Of a stretch of 64,000 nt of DNA, positions 23,568 through 31,957 are shown in pieces. Position 1 is the stretch's first letter. Every line of letters begins with the position of its first letter. The position numbers were made by a program, and so were the translations under genes. The stretch comes from Armatimonas rosea (GTDB taxonomy: Bacteria; Armatimonadota; Armatimonadia; Armatimonadales; Armatimonadaceae): assembly GCF_014202505.1 (NCBI RefSeq), contig NZ_JACHGW010000005.1:124001-188000 (forward strand), in the 5' to 3' direction. Below the pieces are notes generated by a model, which had not been told where the DNA came from, did no database searches, and worked only from the letters and a program-made list of their open reading frames with translations.

Positions 23568-23987
23568 ATGCCAACACTACGACAGGCACGGGTTGCCGAG
23601 ATGATCAAGCGCGACCTGTCCGAGATTTTAAGTAAAGATGTCGGGGATCCCCGGGTTGCTCTGGTGAGTGTCACCGATGTCGAGGTCGCGCAGGACTTCT
23701 CGATCGCGAAGGTCTTTATCTCCGTGATGGGGGACGAGAGTGAGAAGCAGGCGGCGATGAAGGCGCTCCGTAACGGCGCGGGCTTTATCCGTGGCCGTCT
23801 GGGCGCGATGCTGGAGCTGCGCACCGTGCCCATGCTGGTCTTCCGCTTCGATGAGGGAATCGACCGGGGAGTGCGGATGTTCGAGCTCCTGCGCGAGGAG
23901 AAGCAGTTCGCCGAGAGCCTGCCGCCTGCCACCGAAGAGGAGCTCGCCGCCGTGCGCGAGGAGATGGCCGAGGAGTCGGAAAAGTAG
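23568..23987 (+). CDS. rbfA: Ribosome-binding factor A
   Basis: 139 residues, slightly longer than average because of an acidic C-terminal tail. The RbfA pattern is clear: RVAEMIKRDLSEILSKDVGDPRVALVSVTDVEVAQDFSIAKVFISVMGD, ALRNGAGFIRGRLGAMLELRTVPMLVFRFDEGIDRG. RbfA has a KH-type fold and assists late maturation of the 30S subunit and 16S rRNA 5' end. It is 9 nt after ylxP and 1 nt before the DHH phosphoesterase gene. Confidence 0.96.
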   Translation: MPTLRQARVAEMIKRDLSEILSKDVGDPRVALVSVTDVEVAQDFSIAKVFISVMGDESEKQAAMKALRNGAGFIRGRLGAMLELRTVPMLVFRFDEGIDRGVRMFELLREEKQFAESLPPATEEELAAVREEMAEESEK

Positions 23988-23988
23988 C

Positions 23989-24972
23989 ATGGCGCTCAAT
24001 CCCAATGCCCCGCTCGACCGAGAGGGGCTCGATGAGGCCGTGCAGGCGATCTGGAGCGCGACCGAGATCGTGCTGGCCTGCCATGTCAACCCCGATGGCG
24101 ACGCGATCGGCTCGATGCTGGGGCTTGGCTTGGGGCTGGAGGCGCTGGAGAAGAAGGTCACCTACCTCTCCGCCGATGGCTTCCCCGAGACCTTGGCTTT
24201 CCTACCGGGGATTGAGCGGGTCCAGACCCACACCGAGCGCCGAGACTTTCAGCTGGGAGTGGGGCTGGATGCGGGTGAGGTCAAGCGCCTCGGAAGCAAT
24301 GCGGAGACCATCCTCTCCGCGCCGCTGGTAATGGATATCGACCACCATGTGACGGGCGGGCAGTTCGGCCAGGTCCAGCTACTGGATGCCACCTCGGCGT
24401 CCACCGCTGAGCTGGTCTACGATCTGCTCTTGGCGCTCGGCGTGGAGCTGACTCCCGAGATCGCCCAGTGCCTCCTCTGTGGCATCCTGACCGACACGGG
24501 GAGCTTCCGCTTCTCCAACACCAAGCCGCGCACGATGGCGGTCGGTGGGGCTCTGATCGCCGCGGGGGCGTCTCCGACCACGATCTACGAGAGTGTCTAC
24601 GAGAACGCCAGCTTTGGGGCGCAGAAGCTTTTAGGGCGCGCCATGGACCGTATGACCCGCAGCGCCGATGGCAAGCTGGTCTGGTCGTGGGTGACCCAGG
24701 CGGACTTTTCCGAGCTCGATGCCACCGACAAAGACACCGACGGAATCGCCACCGCGCTTCGTGCCGTCCGCGGCTCCGAGGTCGCGGTCTTCCTGCGCGA
24801 GATGCCCACCGGGAAGCTGCGTGTCAGCCTACGCGCCAAAGACCCCTGGGATGTCGCCGCGGTCGCCGCACAGTTTGGCGGGGGCGGTCACCGCCTCGCC
24901 TCCGGGTGCTCCCTCGACGGTCCCCCCGAGGCCGCCATCGCCGCGCTTCTAGGGGCCTTGACTGCCGCATGA
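23989..24972 (+). CDS. nrnA: DHH/DHHA1 bifunctional oligoribonuclease/PAP phosphatase (NrnA-like)
   Basis: 327 residues from ATG 23989; upstream in-frame sequence overlaps rbfA. The DHH-family motifs are present: HVNPDGDAIGSMLGL (motif I, DxD), LDAGE (motif II), VMDIDHHVTG (DHH), and LLCGILTDTGSFRFSNT. The C-terminal DHHA1 domain ends with the GGGGHRLASGC glycine motif. NrnA degrades short RNA oligonucleotides and pAp using Mn2+. It sits in the conserved rbfA-nrnA-truB arrangement. The stop overlaps the start of the GNAT gene (ATGA). Confidence 0.94.
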   Translation: MALNPNAPLDREGLDEAVQAIWSATEIVLACHVNPDGDAIGSMLGLGLGLEALEKKVTYLSADGFPETLAFLPGIERVQTHTERRDFQLGVGLDAGEVKRLGSNAETILSAPLVMDIDHHVTGGQFGQVQLLDATSASTAELVYDLLLALGVELTPEIAQCLLCGILTDTGSFRFSNTKPRTMAVGGALIAAGASPTTIYESVYENASFGAQKLLGRAMDRMTRSADGKLVWSWVTQADFSELDATDKDTDGIATALRAVRGSEVAVFLREMPTGKLRVSLRAKDPWDVAAVAAQFGGGGHRLASGCSLDGPPEAAIAALLGALTAA

Positions 24973-25721
24973 GCCTGCTCGCACTGATCGACGACTACCT
25001 CGATGCCGCTCCCGCGCAGGCCTGTGACGTGGAGCGGATCGGGCCGTTTCGCTTGTTCTTCCGGCGCGACTCGGAGATGCCCGAGATCTCCTATGCCCGC
25101 CCGGTGCGTGGGGAGCGCGCGGGGACGCTGGAGGAGATCGCGGCGGTGCGGGCGGCGTTTCTGGCACGGGGGCGCCGTCCCCGCTGGGAGTACTTGGAGG
25201 AGCTCAACCCGGAGCTCGGGGCACTTCTGGTGCAAGCAGGGATTCCCGCCCCGACCCGACGTCCGCTGCAAGTTGTCACGGCGGAGCGCTTTCACCCCGA
25301 GAGTAGCACGCTTGCCCAGGTGCGGTACATCACCCCCGATGAAGCCCCGGCGACCGATGCCGTGCTCGCGACCGCGTTTGGTGGCGACCCTGCCGAGGCG
25401 GATGGCTCGTTTCTGCGCGGCTTGATTGAGCGCGGCGCGTGCGCGGTTGCGGCGTTTGTGGGCGGCAAGCCGGTTGCGGCGGGGCTCCACTCGCCCGTGG
25501 GCTCGGCCACCGAGGTCGCGGGAGTCGGCACCCACCCCGAGTGGCGGCGCAAGGGGCTGGCGGGAGCGGTCACCAGCGCCCTGGTCGCAGATGCTCTTGC
25601 CCGAGGCTGTGGCTGTATCTTCCTCAGTGCCGGGGACGAGAGTGTCGCGCGTGTGTATGGACGCCTGGGGTTTGAGCGCGTTGGCACGGCGCTAGACACC
25701 ATGCTCCCGCCCGAGCTGTGA
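24969..25721 (+). CDS. GNAT-family N-acetyltransferase
   Basis: 250 residues from ATG 24969, overlapping the nrnA stop by 4 nt. The C-terminal half is a GNAT domain: VRYITPDEAPATDAVLATAF, GKPVAAGLHSPVGSATEVAGVGTHPEWRRKGLAGAVTSAL (the V-G-T-x-P-x-x-R-x-x-G-L-A acetyl-CoA loop), and SVARVYGRLGFERVGT. The N-terminal ~110 residues resemble the first, degenerate half seen in double-GNAT proteins. The acceptor substrate cannot be predicted. It is an unusual insertion between nrnA and truB. Confidence 0.88.
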   Translation: MSLLALIDDYLDAAPAQACDVERIGPFRLFFRRDSEMPEISYARPVRGERAGTLEEIAAVRAAFLARGRRPRWEYLEELNPELGALLVQAGIPAPTRRPLQVVTAERFHPESSTLAQVRYITPDEAPATDAVLATAFGGDPAEADGSFLRGLIERGACAVAAFVGGKPVAAGLHSPVGSATEVAGVGTHPEWRRKGLAGAVTSALVADALARGCGCIFLSAGDESVARVYGRLGFERVGTALDTMLPPEL

Positions 25722-25730
25722 GCGTCGCGG

Positions 25731-25736
25731 TACAAT
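25731..25736 (+). promoter_or_regulatory. -10 box of truB
   Basis: TACAAT 21 nt before the truB ATG. The short leader carries a GACGAGAG ribosome-binding-like sequence. Confidence 0.45.
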
Positions 25737-25757
25737 AGCCGGGTTGCGACGAGAGTA

Positions 25758-26651
25758 ATGGACGGATTTCTAAATATACACAAACCGGCAGGGATGACGA
25801 GCCACGATGTGGTGGGGCGGGTCCGGCGGGCACTGAAGACCAAGCGGGTGGGGCACGCGGGAACACTCGACCCAGATGCCACGGGCGTCTTGGTTGTCGC
25901 GGTGGGGCAGGCGACTCGCCTCTTGCCGTACCTGCCGCTGGAGCCCAAGGTCTATCTCGCAACAGTCGGCTTTGGCACCGCCACCGACACGGAAGATGCC
26001 AGTGGGCAGGTCACGGCGACGGCGGATGCATCGGGGCTGACCGAGGAGGCACTTCGGAGTGTGCTTCCCCGCTTTGTCGGAGAGATCGCGCAGGTTCCCC
26101 CGATGGTCTCCGCGCTCCATCACAATGGCCAGCGCCTCTACGACTTGGCGCGGCAGGGGATCACGGTCGAGCGCGAGGCCCGGACGATCACGATCCACGC
26201 GCTTGAATTAGTCGCGCCCCCAAGCTTGGGGGCGGGGGGGGCGATCCGCGTCACCTGCGGCGGGGGGACCTACATCCGCACGCTCTGCAAGGATATCGGG
26301 GAGGCGCTCGGGCTCCCGGCGCACATGGCGACCCTCGTGCGCGAGGCGGTCGGCCCCTACGCCCTCGCCGATGCGATCCCGCTCGAGGAGATAGACGAGA
26401 GCAAGCTCCTCCCCATGCACGAGGCACTCGGCTGGCCGCTGCTGGATGTCTCGGATGCCGATGCCGCAGAGCTTAAGCTAGGGCGCACCATACAGCTTAC
26501 GCCCCCCTTCGCGAAGCCGGAGGGGGTGCCTGAGCCGTGCGAAGGCGGGGGAGGCGAAAACACATGTGCCGCGCTCCACAACGGGCAGCTCCTGGCGCTC
26601 CTGCGCTACGAAACCGGGCGCTGGCAGCCCTTCAAGGTATTTGCCGGATGA
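25758..26651 (+). CDS. truB: tRNA pseudouridine-55 synthase TruB
   Basis: 297 residues. The start MDGFLNIHKPAGMTSHDVV, the catalytic motif HAGTLDPDATGVLVV (Asp in GTLDP), FVGEIAQVPPMVSALHHNGQRLYDLAR, and GGGTYIRTLCKDIG identify TruB, which makes pseudouridine 55 in the T loop of tRNAs. Two GC palindromic elements lie in frame: 26216-26233, encoding PSLGAGG before the catalytic-domain strand, and about 26502-26555, encoding PFAKPEGVPEPCEGGGGE in the C-terminal PUA-like part. The stop overlaps ribF by 4 nt. Confidence 0.96.
   Translation: MDGFLNIHKPAGMTSHDVVGRVRRALKTKRVGHAGTLDPDATGVLVVAVGQATRLLPYLPLEPKVYLATVGFGTATDTEDASGQVTATADASGLTEEALRSVLPRFVGEIAQVPPMVSALHHNGQRLYDLARQGITVEREARTITIHALELVAPPSLGAGGAIRVTCGGGTYIRTLCKDIGEALGLPAHMATLVREAVGPYALADAIPLEEIDESKLLPMHEALGWPLLDVSDADAAELKLGRTIQLTPPFAKPEGVPEPCEGGGGENTCAALHNGQLLALLRYETGRWQPFKVFAG
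26216..26233. repeat. Perfect 18-bp palindrome in truB
   Basis: GCCCCCAAGCTTGGGGGC is self-complementary over all 18 bases and is followed by another G run. It is translated in frame as part of a loop. Confidence 0.7.
26502..26555. repeat. Palindromic element in truB, shared with 62027-62075
   Basis: The CCCCCTTCGCGAAGCCGGAG-type core is identical over 26 bases to the copy at about 62027-62052. The 3' part (GGCGGGGGAGG) is also related to the end of that copy. Here it is translated in frame within truB. Confidence 0.8.
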
Positions 26652-27541
26652 GAGCGATCACCATTGGGGTCTTCGATGGGGTGCACCGGGGGCACCAGGC
26701 ACTCTTAGCCACCGCCCGCGCGAGCGGCTTGCCCGTCACCGCGCTGACCTTCGACCCGCATCCCGCGGCGCTCCTCTCACCCGCCCGCACCCCCAAGCTC
26801 CTAGGAACCCTCGCGGAGCGCACCGCACTCCTCAAGGCGGCGGGGGCGGAGCGGGTGGAAGTGATTCCCTTCGACCCCGCTTTTGCCGCACTCACCCCCG
26901 CGGCCTTTATCGAGCAGGTACTTCGCCCCGTTCAGCCCGAGTGGATTGTCGTGGGCGATGACTTCCGCTTTGGCTGCGAGCGGCGTGGGGATGTGGAGAC
27001 GCTTAGGGCGGCGGGCTTGCGGGTCGAGGCCGTGCCGGGGGTCTTTGTAGACGGCGTTCCTGCCCGCTCGACCGTGATCCGGCAGATGCTCTCTGGGGGG
27101 CAGGTCGCAGAGGCGGCGCGGCTGCTGGGGCGGCCCTACACGCTCTCAGGCGAGGTGGTGCACGGGCGAAAGCTGGGGCGGACGATCGGCTACCCGACCG
27201 CAAATCTGGCCTCCGATCCGCGCGTGCTGATTCCCGCACCGGGGGTCTACGCCGGCCAAGCGACTCTTGCAGACGGCCGTGTCTTTCGCGCCGCGATCTC
27301 GATTGGCACGAATCCGACTGTCACGGAGAACGGCCCGCTGACGGTCGAGGCGTTCCTGCTGGAGGGCTTTGATGAGGATCTCTACGGACAAGTACTGACG
27401 CTCTCGTTCGTGCATTTTCTCCGGGGTACGGTAAAATTCGACGGTTTGGATGCACTTCTTCAACAAATGGCCGCGGATGTCGCCTGGATCGAGAGCTGCC
27501 CCCTAGCCCCCGTGGAACGGGGGAACGAATATGAATCGTGA
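26648..27541 (+). CDS. ribF: Bifunctional riboflavin kinase/FMN adenylyltransferase RibF
   Basis: 297 residues from ATG 26648, which overlaps the truB stop. The FAD synthetase domain begins at once with ITIGVFDGVHRGHQALL (nucleotidyltransferase HxGH-like motif) and has VVGDDFRFGCERRGD. The riboflavin kinase domain has GRPYTLSGEVVHGRKLGRTIGYPTANL and GVYAGQATL...SIGTNPTV, then VEAFLLEGFDEDLYGQ. It makes FMN and FAD. The C-terminal tail (CPLAPVERGNEYES) is encoded by a C/G palindrome (27501-27525). It overlaps the methyltransferase gene by 11 nt. Confidence 0.95.
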   Translation: MRAITIGVFDGVHRGHQALLATARASGLPVTALTFDPHPAALLSPARTPKLLGTLAERTALLKAAGAERVEVIPFDPAFAALTPAAFIEQVLRPVQPEWIVVGDDFRFGCERRGDVETLRAAGLRVEAVPGVFVDGVPARSTVIRQMLSGGQVAEAARLLGRPYTLSGEVVHGRKLGRTIGYPTANLASDPRVLIPAPGVYAGQATLADGRVFRAAISIGTNPTVTENGPLTVEAFLLEGFDEDLYGQVLTLSFVHFLRGTVKFDGLDALLQQMAADVAWIESCPLAPVERGNEYES

Positions 27542-28268
27542 CTACTACCTGCAGATGCGGCGCTTGGAGGACAAGCACTGGTGGTTTGTGGCGCGCCGGA
27601 ACCTGATCTGCGCGGCACTCCAGCGCTTTGGTAAGACCGCAAACCCGCTCGTGCTGGACATGGGCTGTGGGACGGGGGGGACGCTGGATCGCTTGCGGGA
27701 GTTCGCCCGGCCCGTTGGCCTAGACCTAGAGCCGCTGGCGCTGGAGCTCTGCCGCGAGCGGGGGCACCAGAACCTCGTGCTGGCGTCGGCGACCCAGCTT
27801 CCGTTTGACACGGCAACCTTCGATGCGGCGGTGGCTTTAGATGTCCTAGAGCACATCCCCGACGATGCCACGGCGGCGGCGGAGCTGGCGCGGGTGCTCA
27901 AGCCGGGGGGGATTGCGGTGGTGACCGTCCCGGCCTACCAGTCGCTGTGGAGTGGGCACGATGTGGCACTGATGCACCAGCGTCGCTACCGTGCCGAGGA
28001 GGTGCGAAAGCGCCTGCAAGAGAGCGGGCTCATTGTCGAGCGGCTCTCCTACACGGTCTCGGCGCTCTTTCCCGCGGTCTGGGTGGTGCGTAAGCTTCAG
28101 AATGCGCTGGCGAAGAAAGATGCGCTGCCACGCGCCGATGCCCTGCCGACCCCGGAGCCGCTCAATGGAGTCCTGCGCTGGCTCCTTGACCGGGAGACAG
28201 GGATCGTCTTAGGGCGCTCCCTGCCGTTTGGGCTGACGGTGTTTGCGGTGGCGCGAAAGCCGGACTAA
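27531..28268 (+). CDS. Class I SAM-dependent methyltransferase
   Basis: 245 residues. The SAM-binding Rossmann motifs are clear: VLDMGCGTGGTLDRLREF (motif I), GLDLEPLALELCRERG, FDAAVALDVLEHIPDD (motif post-I), and LKPGGIAVVTVPAYQSLWSGHDVALMHQRRY. This ubiE-like subgroup often carries the WSGHD...HQRRY segment and is found near glycan or lipid genes, but the substrate here is unknown. It overlaps ribF by 11 nt and converges on the ABC ATPase gene with a 4-nt overlap. Confidence 0.88.
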   Translation: MNRDYYLQMRRLEDKHWWFVARRNLICAALQRFGKTANPLVLDMGCGTGGTLDRLREFARPVGLDLEPLALELCRERGHQNLVLASATQLPFDTATFDAAVALDVLEHIPDDATAAAELARVLKPGGIAVVTVPAYQSLWSGHDVALMHQRRYRAEEVRKRLQESGLIVERLSYTVSALFPAVWVVRKLQNALAKKDALPRADALPTPEPLNGVLRWLLDRETGIVLGRSLPFGLTVFAVARKPD

Positions 28269-29260
28269 GCAGCGGCTGCTGTCGCCGCCGCTTCGTTTAT
28301 CTCCGCATCCGCACTCTGGACCGAGAAGACGGTCACGTAGATATCGTGCAGGCTGGCGGGCTCGGCGAGGATCTCGGTGAGGCGCATGCGCTGCTTGGCG
28401 AAGTTGAGGACATCGTTGCGAGGAACCGCAGCACTCACCAGCATCCGAATATCGCCGCTGGCGGTGCGCTCGATCGAGCGAATCGCGGGGTGCTCACGGA
28501 AGGGCTTGAGGTCCACCGCCATCGGGTCCACGACACGCAGGCGCACGCTCAGCCCCACTTGGGAGCGCTGGCGCAGTGTCGGGAGGGTGCCATCGGCGAC
28601 CAGCTTGCCCTGGTGCATGATGAGAATCCGGTCTGCGATCCGCTCCAGCAGGTGCATGTGGTGGTCGCTGATCAGGATGGTCATCCCGGTCTCTTGCAGC
28701 TCACGGATCAGCCCAATAAACCACTCCTGGTTCACGGGGTCGAGGCCGTTGAAAGGCTCGTCGAGGTAGACAATGCTCGGCCCATGGAGCACCGACTCGG
28801 CGAACTGAATTTTTTGTTGGTTGCCCTTGGAGAAGCTAGAGAGCGCTTGGTTGGGGCGGTTGGTCATGCCCAGCCGGTCTAGCCAGTACTGGGTCGCCTC
28901 CGCTGCCTCGCTCCCCGAGAGGCCCTTGCGAGTTGCGGCGTGGTAGAGCAGGCGCTCGACCGCCAGGCTCATGTAGAAGCTACTGTCGCCTGGGAAGAAG
29001 CCAATCTGAGAGAGATCGGGGTCCTCCGTCTCTCCTTCATCCAGATAGTACACCACTTTCCCAAGGTCGGGCTTCTCCCGCTGGGCAATGATGGCACCGA
29101 TCGTCGTCTTGCCCGCACCATTGGGCCCGACCAGTGCAATTACCTCGCCTCGTCGCGCCTTGAAGCTCACACCCTTGAGTGCGTGCGTGGGGTCGTAGTG
29201 ACGATGGACGTTCTGAATATCAAGTATGATGTCGTCAACCGGGGCCGCTGTATCCGGCAT
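28265..29260 (-). CDS. ABC transporter ATP-binding protein (orphan)
   Basis: 331 residues. Walker A GPNGAGKTT, a signature variant LSSFSKGNQQKIQFAESVL, Walker B IVYLDEPFNGLDP and ILISDHHMHLLE (H-loop) identify an ABC-2-type exporter ATPase. A ~90-residue C-terminal extension (LRVVDPMAVDLKPFREHPAI...) is the DUF4162-like tail seen in such ATPases. No permease gene is adjacent, so its partner is elsewhere. The start has a good ribosome-binding site, AGGAGGCTAGGAG, unlike the leaderless genes nearby. Confidence 0.92.
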   Translation of the reverse strand: MPDTAAPVDDIILDIQNVHRHYDPTHALKGVSFKARRGEVIALVGPNGAGKTTIGAIIAQREKPDLGKVVYYLDEGETEDPDLSQIGFFPGDSSFYMSLAVERLLYHAATRKGLSGSEAAEATQYWLDRLGMTNRPNQALSSFSKGNQQKIQFAESVLHGPSIVYLDEPFNGLDPVNQEWFIGLIRELQETGMTILISDHHMHLLERIADRILIMHQGKLVADGTLPTLRQRSQVGLSVRLRVVDPMAVDLKPFREHPAIRSIERTASGDIRMLVSAAVPRNDVLNFAKQRMRLTEILAEPASLHDIYVTVFSVQSADAEINEAAATAAAA

Positions 29261-29425
29261 CTCCTAGCCTCCTGCACAAGGGGAACTCGCTTTACACAAG
29301 TCGCCCCGTAGAAGTATCGGCGAAAAGGCGTGCTGACTGAAGCCCTTACACGGAATCTTCCGGGAGAAAAATTGTAACCAAGGCAAGAAATTTAGTGTCT
29401 TAATTACATTAATTAAGAATTGAGG

Positions 29426-29431
29426 TAAGAT
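29426..29431 (+). promoter_or_regulatory. -10 box of nadE
   Basis: TAAGAT with a 6-nt gap to the ATG at 29438, in the AT-rich end of the 29261-29437 spacer. Confidence 0.5.
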
Positions 29432-29437
29432 TGAACC

Positions 29438-31435
29438 ATGTTGCCCTTCCTGACTCCCTACCGCCACGGCTTTGTCCGCGCGGCGGTCTGTGTGCCCCTG
29501 GTGCGCGTCGCTGACCCCGCCTACAACGCCGAGCGGACCATCGCGCTGGCCGAGCGTGCCGCCGCGCAGCACGCCGCCGTGGCGCTCTTTCCCGAGCTGG
29601 GGCTCTCGGGGTACACCTGCGACGATCTCTTCCACCAGAGTGCGCTGCTGGATGCCACGGAGAAAGCCCTCGGAAAGGTGCTCGCGGCCAGTGAGGACTG
29701 GGAGACCGTGCTCCTGCTGGGCCTGCCGCTGCGGGTGGAGCACCGCCTGCTCAATGTCTGCGCGGTGGTGCAGAAGGGGACGCTCCTTGGGCTGGTTCCC
29801 AAGACCTATCTGCCCAACTACCGCGAGTTCTACGAGAAGCGCCAGTTTGCGTCGGGGCGGGACGTGGCGACCCGCGAGGTCGTGCTCTTAGGTCAGACCG
29901 TCCCCCTCGGCTCCGATCTGGTCTTTACCTGCACCAACCTGCCCGACTTTGCGCTCCATGTCGAGATCTGTGAGGATGTCTGGACCCCGCTGCCACCGTC
30001 GACCTTCGGCGCACTCGCCGGGGCGACTATTCTGGCCAACCTCTCCGCGAGCAATATCACCGTGGGCAAGGCCGACTACCGCAAGGCGCTCGCGGCCGGG
30101 CAGTCGTCGCGGTGTCTGTCGGCCTACCTCTACTCCGCGGCGGGGCCGGGGGAGAGCACCAACGACCTGGCCTGGGACGGCCACGCGCTGATCTACGAGA
30201 ACGGGGAGCGCCTCGCCGAGTCTGCGCGCTTCTCGGAGGACGAGGACCTGATCCTGGCCGATATCGACCTGGAGCGCCTGACCCAAGAGCGCATGCGCCA
30301 GACCAGCTTTGCCGACTCCGTGCACGACCAGCGGGAGCGGCTTTCCGCGATGCGCCGGGTGCCGTTTCTGTTCGAGCTGCCCAACGCCGAGCTTCCGTTG
30401 TTGCGCCACATCGAGCGCTTCCCGTTTGTCCCCGACGATCCCACGCTGCGCGATGCCCACTGCTACGAGGCCTACAACATCCAGGTCCACGGCCTGCACA
30501 AGCGCCTCCAGAGCGCCAAGATCGAGAAGCTCGTGATCGGGGTGAGCGGCGGCCTAGACTCGACCCACGCGCTGATTGTCGCCTGTAACACGATGGACAA
30601 GCTGGGGCTGCCCCGCACGAATATCCTGGCCTACACCATGCCCGGCTTCGCCACCAGCGACCACACCAAGTCCAACGCCCACGCCCTGATGCAGGCGCTG
30701 GGCGTGACCGCCACGGAGCTGGACATTCGGCCGTCGTGCCTGCAGATGCTCAAGGACCTAGGCCACCCGTTCCACGACGGCGAGCCGGTCTACGACATTA
30801 CCTTTGAGAATGTCCAAGCGGGGGACCGCACCAGCCATCTGTTCCGCCTCGCCAACTTTCACAACGGCATTGTCCTCGGAACCGGCGACCTCTCGGAGCT
30901 GGCGCTGGGCTGGTGTACGTACGGCGTGGGGGACCACATGAGCCACTACAATGTCAACGCGTCGGTGCCAAAAACGCTCATCCAGTACCTCATCCGCTGG
31001 GTCGCCGCGAAAAATCTCTTTGGCGAGGAGGCTAGCCGGATTCTCATCAGCATCGCCGACACCGAGATCTCCCCCGAGCTCATCCCTGGCGGCGAGGGCA
31101 GCGACAAGCCCGCGCAAAAGACCGAGGAGAAGATCGGGCCGTACGCCCTGCAAGACTTCAACCTCTACTACCTCACGCGCTTTGGCTTCGCCCCGAGTAA
31201 AGTCGCCTATCTCTCGCTCTCGGTCGGGGACTCCTACGACCTGCCGACCATCAAAAAGTGGCTCGAAGTCTTCCTCTGGCGCTTCTTCAAGACCAGCCAG
31301 TTCAAGCGCACGTGTGTCCCCAACGGCCCCAAGGTCGGCAGCGGCGGGAGCCTCTCCCCAAGAGGCGACTGGCGTGCGCCGTCGGACTCGGAAGCGACCC
31401 TCTGGCTGGACGAGCTACGAGCCAATGTGCCCTAG
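29438..31435 (+). CDS. nadE: Glutamine-dependent NAD+ synthetase
   Basis: 665 residues, the length of the two-domain form. The N-terminal nitrilase-like glutaminase domain has the triad Glu53 (FPELGLSG), Lys122 ([12 protein letters not shown]) and Cys178 (VEICEDVW). The C-terminal synthetase has the PP-loop [12 protein letters not shown] and [16 protein letters not shown]. It converts nicotinic-acid adenine dinucleotide to NAD+ using ammonia from glutamine. A short GC palindrome near 31350 encodes SLSPRGD in the C-terminal part. It overlaps the convergent lipoprotein gene by 4 nt. Confidence 0.96.
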   Translation: MLPFLTPYRHGFVRAAVCVPLVRVADPAYNAERTIALAERAAAQHAAVALFPELGLSGYTCDDLFHQSALLDATEKALGKVLAASEDWETVLLLGLPLRVEHRLLNVCAVVQKGTLLGLVPKTYLPNYREFYEKRQFASGRDVATREVVLLGQTVPLGSDLVFTCTNLPDFALHVEICEDVWTPLPPSTFGALAGATILANLSASNITVGKADYRKALAAGQSSRCLSAYLYSAAGPGESTNDLAWDGHALIYENGERLAESARFSEDEDLILADIDLERLTQERMRQTSFADSVHDQRERLSAMRRVPFLFELPNAELPLLRHIERFPFVPDDPTLRDAHCYEAYNIQVHGLHKRLQSAKIEKLVIGVSGGLDSTHALIVACNTMDKLGLPRTNILAYTMPGFATSDHTKSNAHALMQALGVTATELDIRPSCLQMLKDLGHPFHDGEPVYDITFENVQAGDRTSHLFRLANFHNGIVLGTGDLSELALGWCTYGVGDHMSHYNVNASVPKTLIQYLIRWVAAKNLFGEEASRILISIADTEISPELIPGGEGSDKPAQKTEEKIGPYALQDFNLYYLTRFGFAPSKVAYLSLSVGDSYDLPTIKKWLEVFLWRFFKTSQFKRTCVPNGPKVGSGGSLSPRGDWRAPSDSEATLWLDELRANVP

Positions 31436-31932
31436 AGCTTGAAACCACCGGATTTTTCAACCTCCGCTCGCTCAGCAGGGGACATTCGGGCAAAGAGCAC
31501 GCGCTCCGTGTGGCCCCCGACGAGCTTGCCATTTTCGACATACATCCAGTCCGAGATTTGGTTGCCTGGGATTTTCACGGGATCTCCGAGCTTGACACTC
31601 TTGACCCAGTTGGGCTCATTGGCAAGAACTCCCACGATGTTTTGTCCATCCCACTCGGGGCGGGCAATCCACATGTGCTCACTCCCATTGGCATCTTTAA
31701 ACTCCGCCTTCACCGAAAAGCCCTGCATCGCCGTGGTAGGGCTCTGGAGCGCTTTGACAAACGCGGGGAGTGTCTGACGGGCTTTCGCAATCGCCGCGTT
31801 CATCTCGCGGTCATCGTCCTTGACCATGTCGATATCCGGCTGGCCGTCGCGCTGCACTTTTTCCAAGGCGCTTTTTGAGCAGCCGACGACGAGAAGAGGG
31901 AGCAAGAGGAGGGAGAGGGCAGCCGTTTTCAT
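31432..31932 (-). CDS. DUF2314-domain lipoprotein
   Basis: 166 residues from ATG 31932; an upstream ATG would add seven residues before an otherwise normal signal. The lipobox is LLVVG/C18. The body ([79 protein letters not shown]) is the DUF2314/YegJ pattern. It is expected to be a membrane-anchored periplasmic protein of unknown role. Its -10 box overlaps that of the divergent sialidase gene. Confidence 0.85.
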   Translation of the reverse strand: MKTAALSLLLLPLLVVGCSKSALEKVQRDGQPDIDMVKDDDREMNAAIAKARQTLPAFVKALQSPTTAMQGFSVKAEFKDANGSEHMWIARPEWDGQNIVGVLANEPNWVKSVKLGDPVKIPGNQISDWMYVENGKLVGGHTERVLFARMSPAERAEVEKSGGFKL

Positions 31933-31939
31933 GGCGTCC

Positions 31940-31949
31940 ATTGTACAAT
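31940..31949. promoter_or_regulatory. Symmetric bidirectional -10 element (lipoprotein / sialidase fusion)
   Basis: ATTGTACAAT is self-complementary and reads as TACAAT on both strands. It lies 7 nt from the minus-strand ATG (31932) and 8 nt from the plus-strand ATG (31958). Both divergent transcripts would be leaderless or nearly so. Confidence 0.6.
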
Positions 31950-31957
31950 ACAAGGCG

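Noticed and set aside
28265-29260. Complete ABC export system
   Set aside because: No permease gene lies on either side, so only the ATPase can be claimed.
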